Assembly (NCBI GenBank): GCA_900770275.1
Contig: CAAGJS010000118.1
Coordinates: 1 to 37,815, forward strand
DNA: 37,815 nucleotides
Direction: 5' to 3'
Source of the DNA: Erysipelotrichaceae bacterium
GTDB taxonomy: Bacteria; Bacillota_I; Bacilli_A; Erysipelotrichales; Erysipelotrichaceae
The translations under genes and the position numbers were made by a program. Each line of letters begins with the position of its first letter. The stretch's first letter is position 1. This document shows positions 1-10,300 of the stretch, piece after piece. Under the pieces are notes generated by a model. It was not told the origin of the DNA. It saw only the letters and a list, made by a program, of their open reading frames with translations, and did not search any database.

Positions 1-3000
1 ACACGGACTGATACAAATACGAAAACTGCCCGTGGTGATGAGATTCCGGAAGGATACCAGGCACTCACATGGGAATTTACGGACCGAATCGCCGCCGCCC
101 GGCAGTTATGGGTGGCTCCGATCTTCCGCTTTCCGGCAGAATACTTCCATTCCGGAGAGCAAGCGACGATCCGCGTCGGTGCCGTTCATGCCCAGTACTA
201 TGGACGGAAGTATGCGGAGAGAGCGGAAGAGCCGTTCGATGCGTCGAAATTTCCCTCATTGACCTATAACATTCTGGAGGAGTATGAGGAGGTGTTCGCC
301 AATACTTACAAGACCCGTGATATAGACCAGGAAGGGAATCGCAATACGAATTTTTATGAGGCAGACTATCTGCATTATCTTGGTGCCCCGGGTTTTGAGC
401 ATACACAGGAGCAGACCGGTGGATATTTCATTATCGGTAACCGCGGTCTGGGGGACAGCGTCGCCAAGACGATCACTTTCTCCTTTGATGATAATGATAC
501 CCATGCAGTCGGTGTGACGCAGATGGAGCTGCCGGTATTTCAGCCGAGATCAGGGAAATACCATATCACTGATGTGCAATATCGGACATGGAACAAAGAG
601 ACGAATGCAGTATCTGACTGGCAGGATTACAACTGGCAGGATTACAAAGGTACCGACAGTACGATCAACCTCAAGGATATCGGTGTGGCCGGAAATTCCG
701 GCACCTATCTGAAGGCGGTCCGTTTCGATATCGATACGATTCCGAAGCAGGCTTATCTTAGAACAGGCATGCCGGATGATGGAAGCTCCGCCTATTATTA
801 TCTTGTTCAGGTTTTGACGGATGATGCGATCAAACTTGAAAAAGACGGTCAGATCAAAAATACGATGACCATCGCAAACAAGGATGGGGACCAGAGTGAT
901 AAAAAAGATACTTCGGGCAGAAGTGTCTATGGATACGCCTTTGAAGGAACGACCGGAAAGAAATTGATCTACGGCAACAGTACCTATTATGCAGATCCTT
1001 CGTCTTTGCAGGTCGGGGCCGGCGCAAACGAGGTTGTATCGTATTCTCACCACTATGCGCAGGCGAATGCGCAGCTGATTGATAAGATCTATCTGATCAG
1101 TCCGTTTGGAGAAGACTTCACCAATATCCGGATGCACTATGAGGGAAATTGGAATAAGGCAACGATCAATAAAAAATACTACCTGCAAAGCAATGATTCT
1201 CCTCAACCGGAAATTACGACAGTTGACAATGCGCATATTTCGGATGAGCTGCGTGCGAAATACCCGAATGCCATCTACTATGTGCTCGATTTTACAGGGA
1301 TCACCGACCCTCAGCAGGTCTATGATGCGCGGCAGATTGGTGACAGCGTCAGATCTTCCAAATCGCTGACAAATACGAAGTATGCAACATTTACTCCTGG
1401 AAATAACCCGGGGCTAAGTCAGGGCGTGTGGCTGACATACGACTATGCGCCGAACATTGCCGATCCAACTGGAACATATATGGATGTATCCTGGGTCGAG
1501 TTTCATACGGGAGACGATTTGTCAAAAATTACTTACGCCGATAACGCATGGTGGAATATCAGCGGTTCAAGTGACATCTACCATCTTACCGATAAACCTG
1601 ACCAGAAACATCTTGGCCGGATGAACGGTTTTGTACTGAAACCGACGGAGGGATTGGAAGTTGGCTCCGCTGTGAAACAGTCGGATGAGACCGATTCGTG
1701 GTGGCGCTCCTATGATGGAAAAGGTTATGACAACAATGCGACAGTAATGCGCATGTTTGAAGATGCGGATTATGAGCTGCAGGTCATGAACTATTCATCT
1801 CTTCCGGTCAGTGGGATGGCGGCGTATTTCCCGGTCCCGAAGAAGGGACAAAACTGGGGAGATATTATTTCTCCGGATGGTGCATTTAAGTTCAATATGA
1901 GCCTGAAGAAGGGCGTGGAACAGATTCCTTCCGGCTACCGTGTCCTCTATAGCAAGAATGTGAAGCCTTCCGGAAACTACGCCGACTGGGATTCCTATAC
2001 ATGGGTCGATCAGGCGGATACAGCCGCATGGACGTTGGCGGACTGGGCTGCGGTCAACTTCGTCAAAGTTGAATGGGTTGGCTATGACGACCATACGACG
2101 ATTGACAACGGTCATAACAAAAGTATCAAGTTCAATCTTACGGTAGATACTGCTACAACATCTTCCGAAGAGATGAATCATGTGAATCAGTGGAAACCGT
2201 ACTTCAGCCGCTCTTATAAGTCTGGTACTTCATGGGTTGCCGGCAGTCCGGCGGCGGCAATGCTGGTACCGGGCTATCTTGAGGGAACCGTCTGGGAAGA
2301 TACAAACGGCGATGGTCGGCGTCAAAGTACGGAACCGGCCGTCCGTGGCGCCCACGTACAGCTGTATGATGTTTCGGATCCCGACCATCCGGTGCTTCGT
2401 GTCGATAACCAGAATACAGATGCAGATGGAAAATACCGCTTCGATGGCCTCCTGGATGGCACTGCCGCCAGTGGCTGGAAGGACAACTGCAAGATCGTTG
2501 TCGTAAATCCTTCCGATGATCCGTCGGCTTCTGCTGCAATGTATGCGGGCTTCTCGCCGCAGATCGGCAGCTTTGAAAACGCCATGAGCATGAAGGCGGC
2601 TGAGGATCAGAAGACGGCATCCATCACGGTGACGCCAGACAAGGATGCGGAAAAGAACCGCTATGACTGCGGCCTGATCCGCTCCTCCGGTAAGCTGACA
2701 GTTACGCTGAAGGTTGAGGGCAAGTCGCCGTTATATACAGAGGATACGTTTGGTATTTCCGTGAAGCTGAATTCTCTGGAAGGTAATTTCCCGGTTACGA
2801 AAAAAGCGGCAGCTTCCAATGGAAGTGCGGCTGTCAATATGCTGGTACCGAATCAGTCGTCCGATACAGAATCTTTCGCACAGGGAGAGACAACCCTGTC
2901 ACTGAAGGATCAGGATGCGGTAACCTTCCTGAACCTTCCGGCCGGTGAACATTTCCAGATCGACGCTTCTAAGTATGAGCCATACTTTGATGTTTCTTAT

Positions 3001-3585
3001 GAAACGAGTGACAGCACGGGTCGTGCAGATCCGGCCGTCGGAGAAATCGTGCGTGACGCGTCGCTGAATGTTACGGTCCTTCTGAAGCAGAAGGCTAAGA
3101 CTCTGCGCCTGGAAAAGATTGACGGAAGTAACGGCAACCGCTTGGCCAATGCAAAGTTCACGCTCAGTTATGAAGGAAACCAGGTCATAGCGACGGATGT
3201 GATCGGAGCGAGTGACAATGGAACCTTTACAGTTCCGGTTGATGGACTCGATCTGAAGAATCTGATCGATGGCAGCTATACCCTTAGGGAAGTGCAGGCA
3301 CCGTCGGGCTATGTGATTCAGAGCAATGCGATCCACTTTGGCGTTAAAAACGGAGCCATCAGCATTGTGGATATGAACGCGGACAGCTTTGCGTCGCTGG
3401 AGAAGACAGATGATGTTACGGTTTTGAAGGTGAAGAATCTGCCTGTTCCTGTAACTCCTGACCAGACACCGGAAGAACGTCCCAAAACAACCACAGCTTC
3501 TTCGGGAACGATGTTCTTCCCGATGACTTCGGCTCGTGCAGTACCGCGTACGGGTGTTGAGGGACCTGCGGAAGGCACGAAATAG
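1..3585 (+). CDS. Secreted SdrD-B/SpaA-domain adhesin, 5' partial
   Basis: The frame is open from the first base, so the true start lies outside the window; the GTG at 112 is internal. About 1194 codons are visible. Counting from the window edge, residues 1-757 form a large Tyr/Trp/Asp-rich beta region like the ligand-binding part of MSCRAMM adhesins. Residues about 758-896 are an SdrD-B-like domain (GTVWEDTNGDGRRQSTEP, a Ca-loop type opening). Residues 898-1032 resemble a pilin-type beta domain. Residues 1033-1135 are a SpaA-like prealbumin fold with LEKIDG (candidate isopeptide Lys) and LREVQAP (candidate Glu). The tail reads VPRTG and then only nine residues before TAG, so a sortase-like motif is present but the hydrophobic segment and basic tail are missing. 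Its role is probably adhesion at the cell surface. Domain calls are by eye; the presence of a signal peptide is inferred. Confidence 0.85.
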   Translation, partial: TRTDTNTKTARGDEIPEGYQALTWEFTDRIAAARQLWVAPIFRFPAEYFHSGEQATIRVGAVHAQYYGRKYAERAEEPFDASKFPSLTYNILEEYEEVFANTYKTRDIDQEGNRNTNFYEADYLHYLGAPGFEHTQEQTGGYFIIGNRGLGDSVAKTITFSFDDNDTHAVGVTQMELPVFQPRSGKYHITDVQYRTWNKETNAVSDWQDYNWQDYKGTDSTINLKDIGVAGNSGTYLKAVRFDIDTIPKQAYLRTGMPDDGSSAYYYLVQVLTDDAIKLEKDGQIKNTMTIANKDGDQSDKKDTSGRSVYGYAFEGTTGKKLIYGNSTYYADPSSLQVGAGANEVVSYSHHYAQANAQLIDKIYLISPFGEDFTNIRMHYEGNWNKATINKKYYLQSNDSPQPEITTVDNAHISDELRAKYPNAIYYVLDFTGITDPQQVYDARQIGDSVRSSKSLTNTKYATFTPGNNPGLSQGVWLTYDYAPNIADPTGTYMDVSWVEFHTGDDLSKITYADNAWWNISGSSDIYHLTDKPDQKHLGRMNGFVLKPTEGLEVGSAVKQSDETDSWWRSYDGKGYDNNATVMRMFEDADYELQVMNYSSLPVSGMAAYFPVPKKGQNWGDIISPDGAFKFNMSLKKGVEQIPSGYRVLYSKNVKPSGNYADWDSYTWVDQADTAAWTLADWAAVNFVKVEWVGYDDHTTIDNGHNKSIKFNLTVDTATTSSEEMNHVNQWKPYFSRSYKSGTSWVAGSPAAAMLVPGYLEGTVWEDTNGDGRRQSTEPAVRGAHVQLYDVSDPDHPVLRVDNQNTDADGKYRFDGLLDGTAASGWKDNCKIVVVNPSDDPSASAAMYAGFSPQIGSFENAMSMKAAEDQKTASITVTPDKDAEKNRYDCGLIRSSGKLTVTLKVEGKSPLYTEDTFGISVKLNSLEGNFPVTKKAAASNGSAAVNMLVPNQSSDTESFAQGETTLSLKDQDAVTFLNLPAGEHFQIDASKYEPYFDVSYETSDSTGRADPAVGEIVRDASLNVTVLLKQKAKTLRLEKIDGSNGNRLANAKFTLSYEGNQVIATDVIGASDNGTFTVPVDGLDLKNLIDGSYTLREVQAPSGYVIQSNAIHFGVKNGAISIVDMNADSFASLEKTDDVTVLKVKNLPVPVTPDQTPEERPKTTTASSGTMFFPMTSARAVPRTGVEGPAEGTK

Positions 3586-3610
3586 TACACTGAAATTGCT
3601 TCCCATCCTG

Positions 3611-3660
3611 GCAATCATCATCTGCTTGCCACCCTTCGGTGGCAGGTGGTGATTGCTTTT
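3611..3660 (+). terminator. Rho-independent terminator of the adhesin gene
   Basis: The inner stem is GCCACC/GGTGGC with loop CTTC. An outer 13-bp stem (3611-3623 with 3644-3656, two G-U pairs) is separated from it by a 4-base bulge on the left. TTTT and an AT-rich stretch follow. It lies 25 bases after the TAG stop. Confidence 0.85.
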
Positions 3661-3965
3661 ATATTGCTCTCCAAATCACCGGGTTTGCTGAAATATGTAA
3701 AAGGGCTTGTGAATATTCACCTGTGCTGCTTTTTGACGAAAACAAGACGAATTGGCAGGCAATCGATGTCTCCAGTTCGCCTTTTTCTATTTGGCTTCCC
3801 AATCAGCATCGTTTTTTGCATAGTAATTCTATTCGGATGGCGTGAGTTCCATATTCTTCGGCGTGAAATGCATCTGGAAAGTGAAATTTATCCCTTATTA
3901 TTATTGAGAGAAATTATCTCTGTTTTATCTTTTTCGCTGTTCAAGCTGTCAATGAGGGGGACGAT
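3661..3965 (+). other. AT-rich leader region of the giant surface-protein gene
   Basis: This roughly 300-base gap is clearly more AT-rich than the genes on either side. It holds a candidate promoter and a strong ribosome binding site (GAGGGGG at 3954-3960, five bases before the ATG at 3966). A 107-codon reading frame crosses it, but it begins inside the terminator hairpin and has no ribosome binding site, so I do not call a gene here. I see no repeat or RNA gene. Confidence 0.6.
3904..3931 (+). promoter_or_regulatory. Candidate promoter of the giant gene
   Basis: TTGAGA at 3904-3909 and TATCTT at 3926-3931 are separated by 16 bases and fit a sigma-A promoter (5/6 and 4/6 matches). The predicted transcript start near 3938 gives a leader of about 28 bases containing the ribosome binding site. 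In AT-rich DNA such matches arise by chance, so this is tentative. Confidence 0.35.
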
Positions 3966-4331
3966 ATGAATTCAATACCGCAGAAGATCAGGAACACTGC
4001 TGCAGTTATGTTAGCGGCGCTGCTTGTGTTCGGGGCATCGCAGATGAAGACCTATGCCCAGGAAGAACCGGATCCGGCGAATCCAACGACCTCAGAGGTC
4101 ACGGAAACGACGGAAGGCAGTGACAGCGGGGAAGAATCCGTTGAAGAAGAAAGCAGCGGTACTGCTTATTTTGAAGAGAGCATTACGGAATCCGGTGAAA
4201 ATACACTCTCAAGTCCCGAAGAGTTTTTTAACGCGGATTCGTCGAGCGAAGACAGTGAAAACAGCGACAGTTCTGATGACAGCAGTGAAGATGAAGATAC
4301 GAGCAATGCATCTGAAGAAACAGTGACGGAG
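3966..4331 (+). other. Signal peptide and acidic stalk of the giant protein
   Basis: Residues 1-31 have a basic start (QKIRN), a hydrophobic core (AAVMLAALLVFG) and a small-residue cleavage site (TYA before QEE), typical of Sec secretion. Residues 32-122 are almost entirely Ser, Glu, Asp and Thr, as in wall-spanning or disordered stalks. Confidence 0.8.
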
Positions 4332-7300
4332 AATGCGATCCAGCTTGCTATTAGCAAGGCACTGGAATCGGCAGATGAAGACACCGTTGAACTGACGGTC
4401 ACCATCGAAGAAGGAACATACGATGGTGACATCACGATCCATAGTTCAGATACGAATGTTTCGGATCCTTCGAAGTTTACGCTTTACGTTCTTGCCAAAG
4501 ACTCCTACAGCGAACCGGAGTCCGGCAGCACCATTGACAAGTCATTGATCAACGCCGATGCCTCGGGCAATACGAAGTTCAACGGCTCCATTTCCATTGA
4601 CGGCATCAACGTCGTCATGGCAGGTCTCTACTTCTCGATGCAGCAGTCGGTCAAGGTCAAGAATTCCTTCACGAAGATTTACGGCACAACGGAAAACGAT
4701 AACGTAAATCTGGAACTTGGTGATGGAGCAAAGGTGGAAGTACTGACCGGCGACGGCGCCGATGAGATATACGTATCCGGAAGTGATGATGCCAATGACA
4801 GTCACAAGACAGCCGACCTGGATGGAGGCAGCGGGCAGGATGTGTATCGAATAGATCTGTCCGCGGGATCGTCTGGTGACGAATCCTCCAATGTCAAGAT
4901 CATAGACTCTGGCAATGACGGAACACTGACACTTACCGGCGAGCTGAAGGAAAGCGCCTCGGTCTATTCCGATACAACCGGAACCACGACTGAAGGCGGC
5001 GACGAAGTGATCTCGATCAATGCGGATACTTCGAAGGCTTCTCTTGGCATGAAGGACAGCTCGGATCGCAAGGTCAACATTCTTACATCCGGCATCAAGA
5101 CATTCGCCGATGAACTTACCAACAAGAAGACGATCAAGATTCAGGATACGGATCTTGTTAACAGAACGTATCAGTTAAGTTCTGAATCCGTACTTACCGA
5201 CTATGTCTTCGCAGGCGACTACGGCGCTCTGAAGGAGCAGGGTCTGATTCTTGAAGGCAGCGGCTACTTTACAAACTTCATTATTGAAAAGGATGAGTTC
5301 ACGGTCGGCGACATTCAGGCCGATAACATCAACGTCATCCTCAGAGGAAAGAAGATCACAGCCGAAGGAACGATCACGGCAGCCAACGTCACCGTTGAAG
5401 CTTCGGATTCCGATCAGGGTCTTGAGATCGAACTTCCTTCCGCCGTTTCCAATCTTTCGGAAGACGGAACGATCTCCGCCGGCGCAATGGACTTCACCAG
5501 CACGGCAGAGATCAAACTCTCTGAAACATCTTCCATCACGTCAACAGGTTCCGTTGTCCTCAAGGCAACGAGCATCATGAACAAGGCGCTTCTCCCGTTT
5601 GCGGAAGGCATCAACATCATCAACGTCAAGATCTCCAGGGCAGTCATTACAATCGCCGGCGTGATCAAAAGTGCGCTGAACTTTATCGCCCGTGCCTTCT
5701 CTTCCATCACTGCAGAAGCGGACAGCCCGACTAAGAAACTCAACTACATTCCCTTCGCAGTCGGTGTTGGCGTCAATGAAGCAGGCACCTATGTAACAGA
5801 AACGGCATCGGTCGAGGCCGGGGATGTGGATCTCTCCTCGAGCGCCGTTCTCAACATTACGACGACGGCTACGATCGGACAGCTTCCGCTCTCCATCGCT
5901 GTCTCTGCCGGTACCAATGATTCGCATGTGAACATTGCCGGCAGCGTCACTGCAGCCGACAGCGTCAGTGCCAGGGCAGACGGGACCGTCAAGCTTACAA
6001 CCTACTCGCGTCAGGTTAATCCGGAAACATCCGCTGACGCTGCTACCAACAGCACCAGTTCCTCGGGCGGCGCTTCTTCCGTATCGAGTCATCAGTACGG
6101 CGGCTTCGTCGCTGTCAGCGTCGGCATCCAGGATGTCGATGCGTCGATCACCGGTTCGGCAAATGTGAGAGCTGAAAACGGTGACGTCCTCGTCTCTTCC
6201 TCGGCAGTTGAAGAAATCGACGATCAGGCGATCTCGGCAAACGGTGCTGAAAGTCAGACTGCCAATCAGCAGACCGTCTCCGGCATCACGGGTCTTCTCT
6301 CCGCTCTCTTCTCGAGCATCGTGGTACCTTCTGCTTCGAGCAAGATCAGCAGCCTCCGCAATGTTGTCACTGAGAAGGATGGCTACTCCATCACTTCCGC
6401 ATCTGCCAACAACGGATCGATCCGCACGAATGGAAAAGCCGAAGCCGGCTCGACCGTCAACGTCGTCTTCGTTCCGGATCAGGATTACTACATTGAAGAT
6501 GCGTGGTATACATGGCTGCCGGCAGGTTCGAAGACATTCACCCGCGGCGAGCTGACATACGACGATGAGGCTGACAAGTTTACATTCGTCATGCCGACAA
6601 GCGATGTCACGGTCTACGTCAAGTTTACGAAGGACCGCAAAACCGCGAAGTATGTGAAATATGGAAGATATGAAGACAACGACGGTCTCGACATGGGACT
6701 TTCGGAGCTCTTCGATGAAAGCACCAGCGGCAGTGAGACAACGTCTTCTTCCTCAGAGACTTCTCAGTCCGCGGCTACCTATACCATTACTCCGTACTCT
6801 GAGACGGCGGCCATCAATGGTCAGCAGGTCACCAGAGGTTCGGTCCTTACCAATAACACTTCGGCAGCGGTCGGCGAAAATCTGAACATCATCGTTAACC
6901 CGTCAACTGGCTATGCACTTAAGGATGGGACGCTGAAGGCCATCGTCAAGAATGCGGCAGGTAAGGTTATTAACACGACGTATCTCACGAAGAACTCCGG
7001 CGGTAATTATGTGTTCACGATGCCGGCAGGAAATGTTTCCTTCGAGGCGGAGTTTGTTCAGTCGACATCTTCCACGACCGGCACAAAGAAACAGGCGACC
7101 CGCAGCTCTTCGCAGGCGACCGGTGCCTTCGCCGTTTCCTATGTGAAGAATGAAAATGAAGCATTCATCGACACGACCGGTACCGTCCATGCAGGAAGAA
7201 AGGTTTCGGTACTGGCAAAGGCAAGTACAACCGAAAAGACGGTTGCGGATGGTTCGGGTGTCGTCGGTGCTCCGGGTCAGACGATTTCCAATCCCGGCAC

Positions 7301-10300
7301 AGCAGTTAAGCTGACGGACCCGACAACTGTCGACGATGTCTTCACATCGGAGCAGAACTATTCGTTCGACGTGACTGGAAAGAAGACGGTCAACGGCCAG
7401 GAGACAAAGGTTACCAATACAATTACGTTCCATATTCCGGAAACGAAGAATGCCAGCATTCAGCTCATTCTTCCAACAGGCGGATCGACGAAGATTCAGC
7501 TGAAGCTTTCGATCGAGCAGGGCTACAAGGCAGTCAACGCCACCGGGGCAGAACTTGATGCGATTACCTTCCTCTATGACAGGGCAAGTGCACTGGGCAC
7601 TCTGCAGACAGCGAAGGGTTCCCTCGTCTTCAAGAAGGACAGCGCAACAGGCTATTGGACAGCGGAACTTCCGACGGATTACTACGTTGTCGTAACCGAA
7701 GCGAACGTTGCGACCAATACGGCGGCTTCGCGGATTGCGACATTCAATCTTAATCTGTTTACGATTGCGGCAGACAGCCACAAGATCACCAGGTCGACGA
7801 CGGATGGCTATATCAGTCTTTCGTCAGAGTCTGCAAATACCGGCGATACCGTTACGGTAGAAGCGGAAGAGCGCGCCGGATATAACGCTGCGGTTTACTA
7901 CGTTGACGCTTCGACAACCGCTGATACGGCAGTTACGGAGCTGCCGGCTGGTGCGGTTGAAATCAAGAAAAATGCCAGCGGTGCCTATACCTTTGAGATG
8001 CCTGGCAAGGATGTGCATGTTCGTGTCCTTTACAAGCAGAAGGCGTTCCATATCATTACCTCTGGCAATGTGACGGTCGATGCGGAATATGCCGATCCGG
8101 GTGATACGATCCACGTCACCGGTTCGACAAAGAATCAGAATGCGTCAGGCGTCACGGTTGAGTTCGGTAAGGTCAGTGCCGATGGTACGACGATCACGGC
8201 CAATGAAGCAGGCAGGGTAACGGAACTCAATTTCTCCACTGCGACCCATACCTTTACAATTCCTACCGAATGGAACAAGGCAGACGCTGCCGGGAAGATG
8301 ATCCGTCTTTCTTCAACGACGGCTTCCACAGACAAGGGATTCACCATCGTCGTCAATAACCCGGAGACTGGCGGAACGGTCTCTGTCAAGGGCGGTGTCA
8401 CAAAGGCCGACCGCGGTGACGCCATCATTCTTTCTGTTATAACGACGGACAAGAATATGACGATCCAGGAGTCGAGCATGAAGGCGACGATTTCCACTCC
8501 TGCTCAGACGACCAATACGGGAACGAATACAGGCACGTCAACATCAACGGCGACGACAACCACGACAGCACCTGCAACGGAAACTGTCGTGGCCGTCAGA
8601 AACAGTGATGGGACCTGGACACTTACCATTCCCAAGGCGACCGGAACCGGTGCCATCACGTCCGGCACGATTACTCTGACACCGGTCTTTACGACTAAGT
8701 CTTCCGCAGCTGCAGAGAAGAGTGTTTCTCTTGGCGCTGCGGTTACGGTCAGCGTTGTGAAGCATGTCAATAATGCATATATCAAGAGCGGAACGATCGA
8801 AGCCGAATCCATCAGTGTCTCTGCACTGTCTGGCGACAGTAAGAGCCGCATGACCATGGACGCGCAGTCCAAGGCCGGTTACAGCAAGGGCAATATCGGC
8901 ATCGGCGGTGCGGTTACCGTTCATGTGGTCAGCGTCAAAAACCAGGCTGAAATTGCCCAGGACGCTAAGCTCACCATTGATGGCGGCGATCTTTCGGTAC
9001 GTTCGCTTTCCTATGAAACCATTCGTACAACGGCAGATGGTACTTCGGAAGAAGAGGCCGGGAATGTTGGTGTAGGGGCAGGCATCGCCGTCGGTGTTAC
9101 CGGCATCGATGTTACTGCTAAGGTGGCGGATCAGACAGTGATTTCCTCCACCGCAGAAAATCCGACGATCGGCGACGTAACGATTGACGCCAAGCACGGC
9201 GCTTCTGAGACAGTCACGGCCAAGGCAGGCTCGGCTGGCGGCTATTCGGTTACACCGGTGCTTGCGGTCAATGTGACAGGTTCCCATACGGAAGCGGTTC
9301 TTGGTAAGGCGGCGGAAGGTTTTGATCTGCCAGTCAGCACCGGTACCATTTCCATCAATGCCTTCTCCTTGATTACGCATACCGCTTCGAGCAACGCTTC
9401 GGCTGCCGGCAGTTCAGTCGGCTTCGGGGCTTCTCCGGTTGTCAGCGTGATCAACGACAGCAGCGAAGCTTACGCCAAGCGCAAGATGCAGGCGAAGAAC
9501 ATTTCGCTGAAGGCAACAAGTGTTTCGACATCGACGGTATCCTCCATTGCCAGTGCCAGGGGCGCAAGCTCCCAGAGTGCAGAGAGTTCTTCCTCTTCTG
9601 GCGATGAGCAGGGTTCCGCCGATCACCAAGCCAACAGTTCCATTGCAGGCGCGACTAACGTCGCAGGTACAACCGGATCGACAAACATCAATCCGATTAC
9701 TTTAAACTCGCTCACAAGCAATCGTCAGAATGCGCAGACGGCGGAAGGCAACGTACAGATTGCGGCAGCCTTCGCGCTGGCGATCATGCGCAACGTATCG
9801 GTTGCGGCCATCACAGGTGATGCCGGATCCGTAGCGGCGGATGAAGATCTCTCTGTCGTCTCCGTAAACAAGACGGACAGTAAGGTTCAGGCAAACGGTT
9901 CAGCGGTTTCCGATGATACGTCGATCGGTGTTGCGGTTGCGATCAATATCGCGACCTACCGCAACGAGGCTTACATTGAAAATGCGGATATTACGGCTGG
10001 CGATCTGACGGTCAAGGCTGTGATGCCCAAGGATGGAAGTATCTCTTCCACCTCTGTTGAAAAGGCACAGCAGGATAAGGATCTTGAAGAAGCCAACGCA
10101 GAGGCGGCTGCCGATGACAGTCACGGCACTCTCTACAATCTTGTACATAAGGCAATTGAGTCTGGACTTCTGGCAGCTGAGGAGGCGATGGGTCTCGACA
10201 GGATCTTTGATGAAGATGAGCTGAAGAAATTCAACAAGGAAATTGCCGACCTTGTCGGCGAGATTACGCAGACAGCCATTGATACTCTGACGACGAATAC

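Noticed and set aside
112..3585. GTG at 112 as the start of the upstream adhesin
   Set aside because: The frame is open to base 1 with matching protein character and there is no ribosome binding site at 112; the gene is simply cut by the window edge.
3587..3643. Frameshifted membrane tail for the upstream adhesin
   Set aside because: The hydrophobic run coincides with the terminator hairpin and ends GGRW without a basic tail. The shift cannot be shown from one sequence, so I kept it only as a question.
3646..3969. 107-codon hydrophobic reading frame between the adhesin and the giant gene
   Set aside because: It starts inside the terminator hairpin, has no ribosome binding site, overlaps the start of the giant gene, and lies in AT-rich leader DNA where hydrophobic codons arise by chance.
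4743..4860. Type I secretion of the giant protein based on RTX-like motifs
   Set aside because: The protein has a Sec signal peptide and a C-terminal membrane anchor, and no type I transporter genes are nearby.
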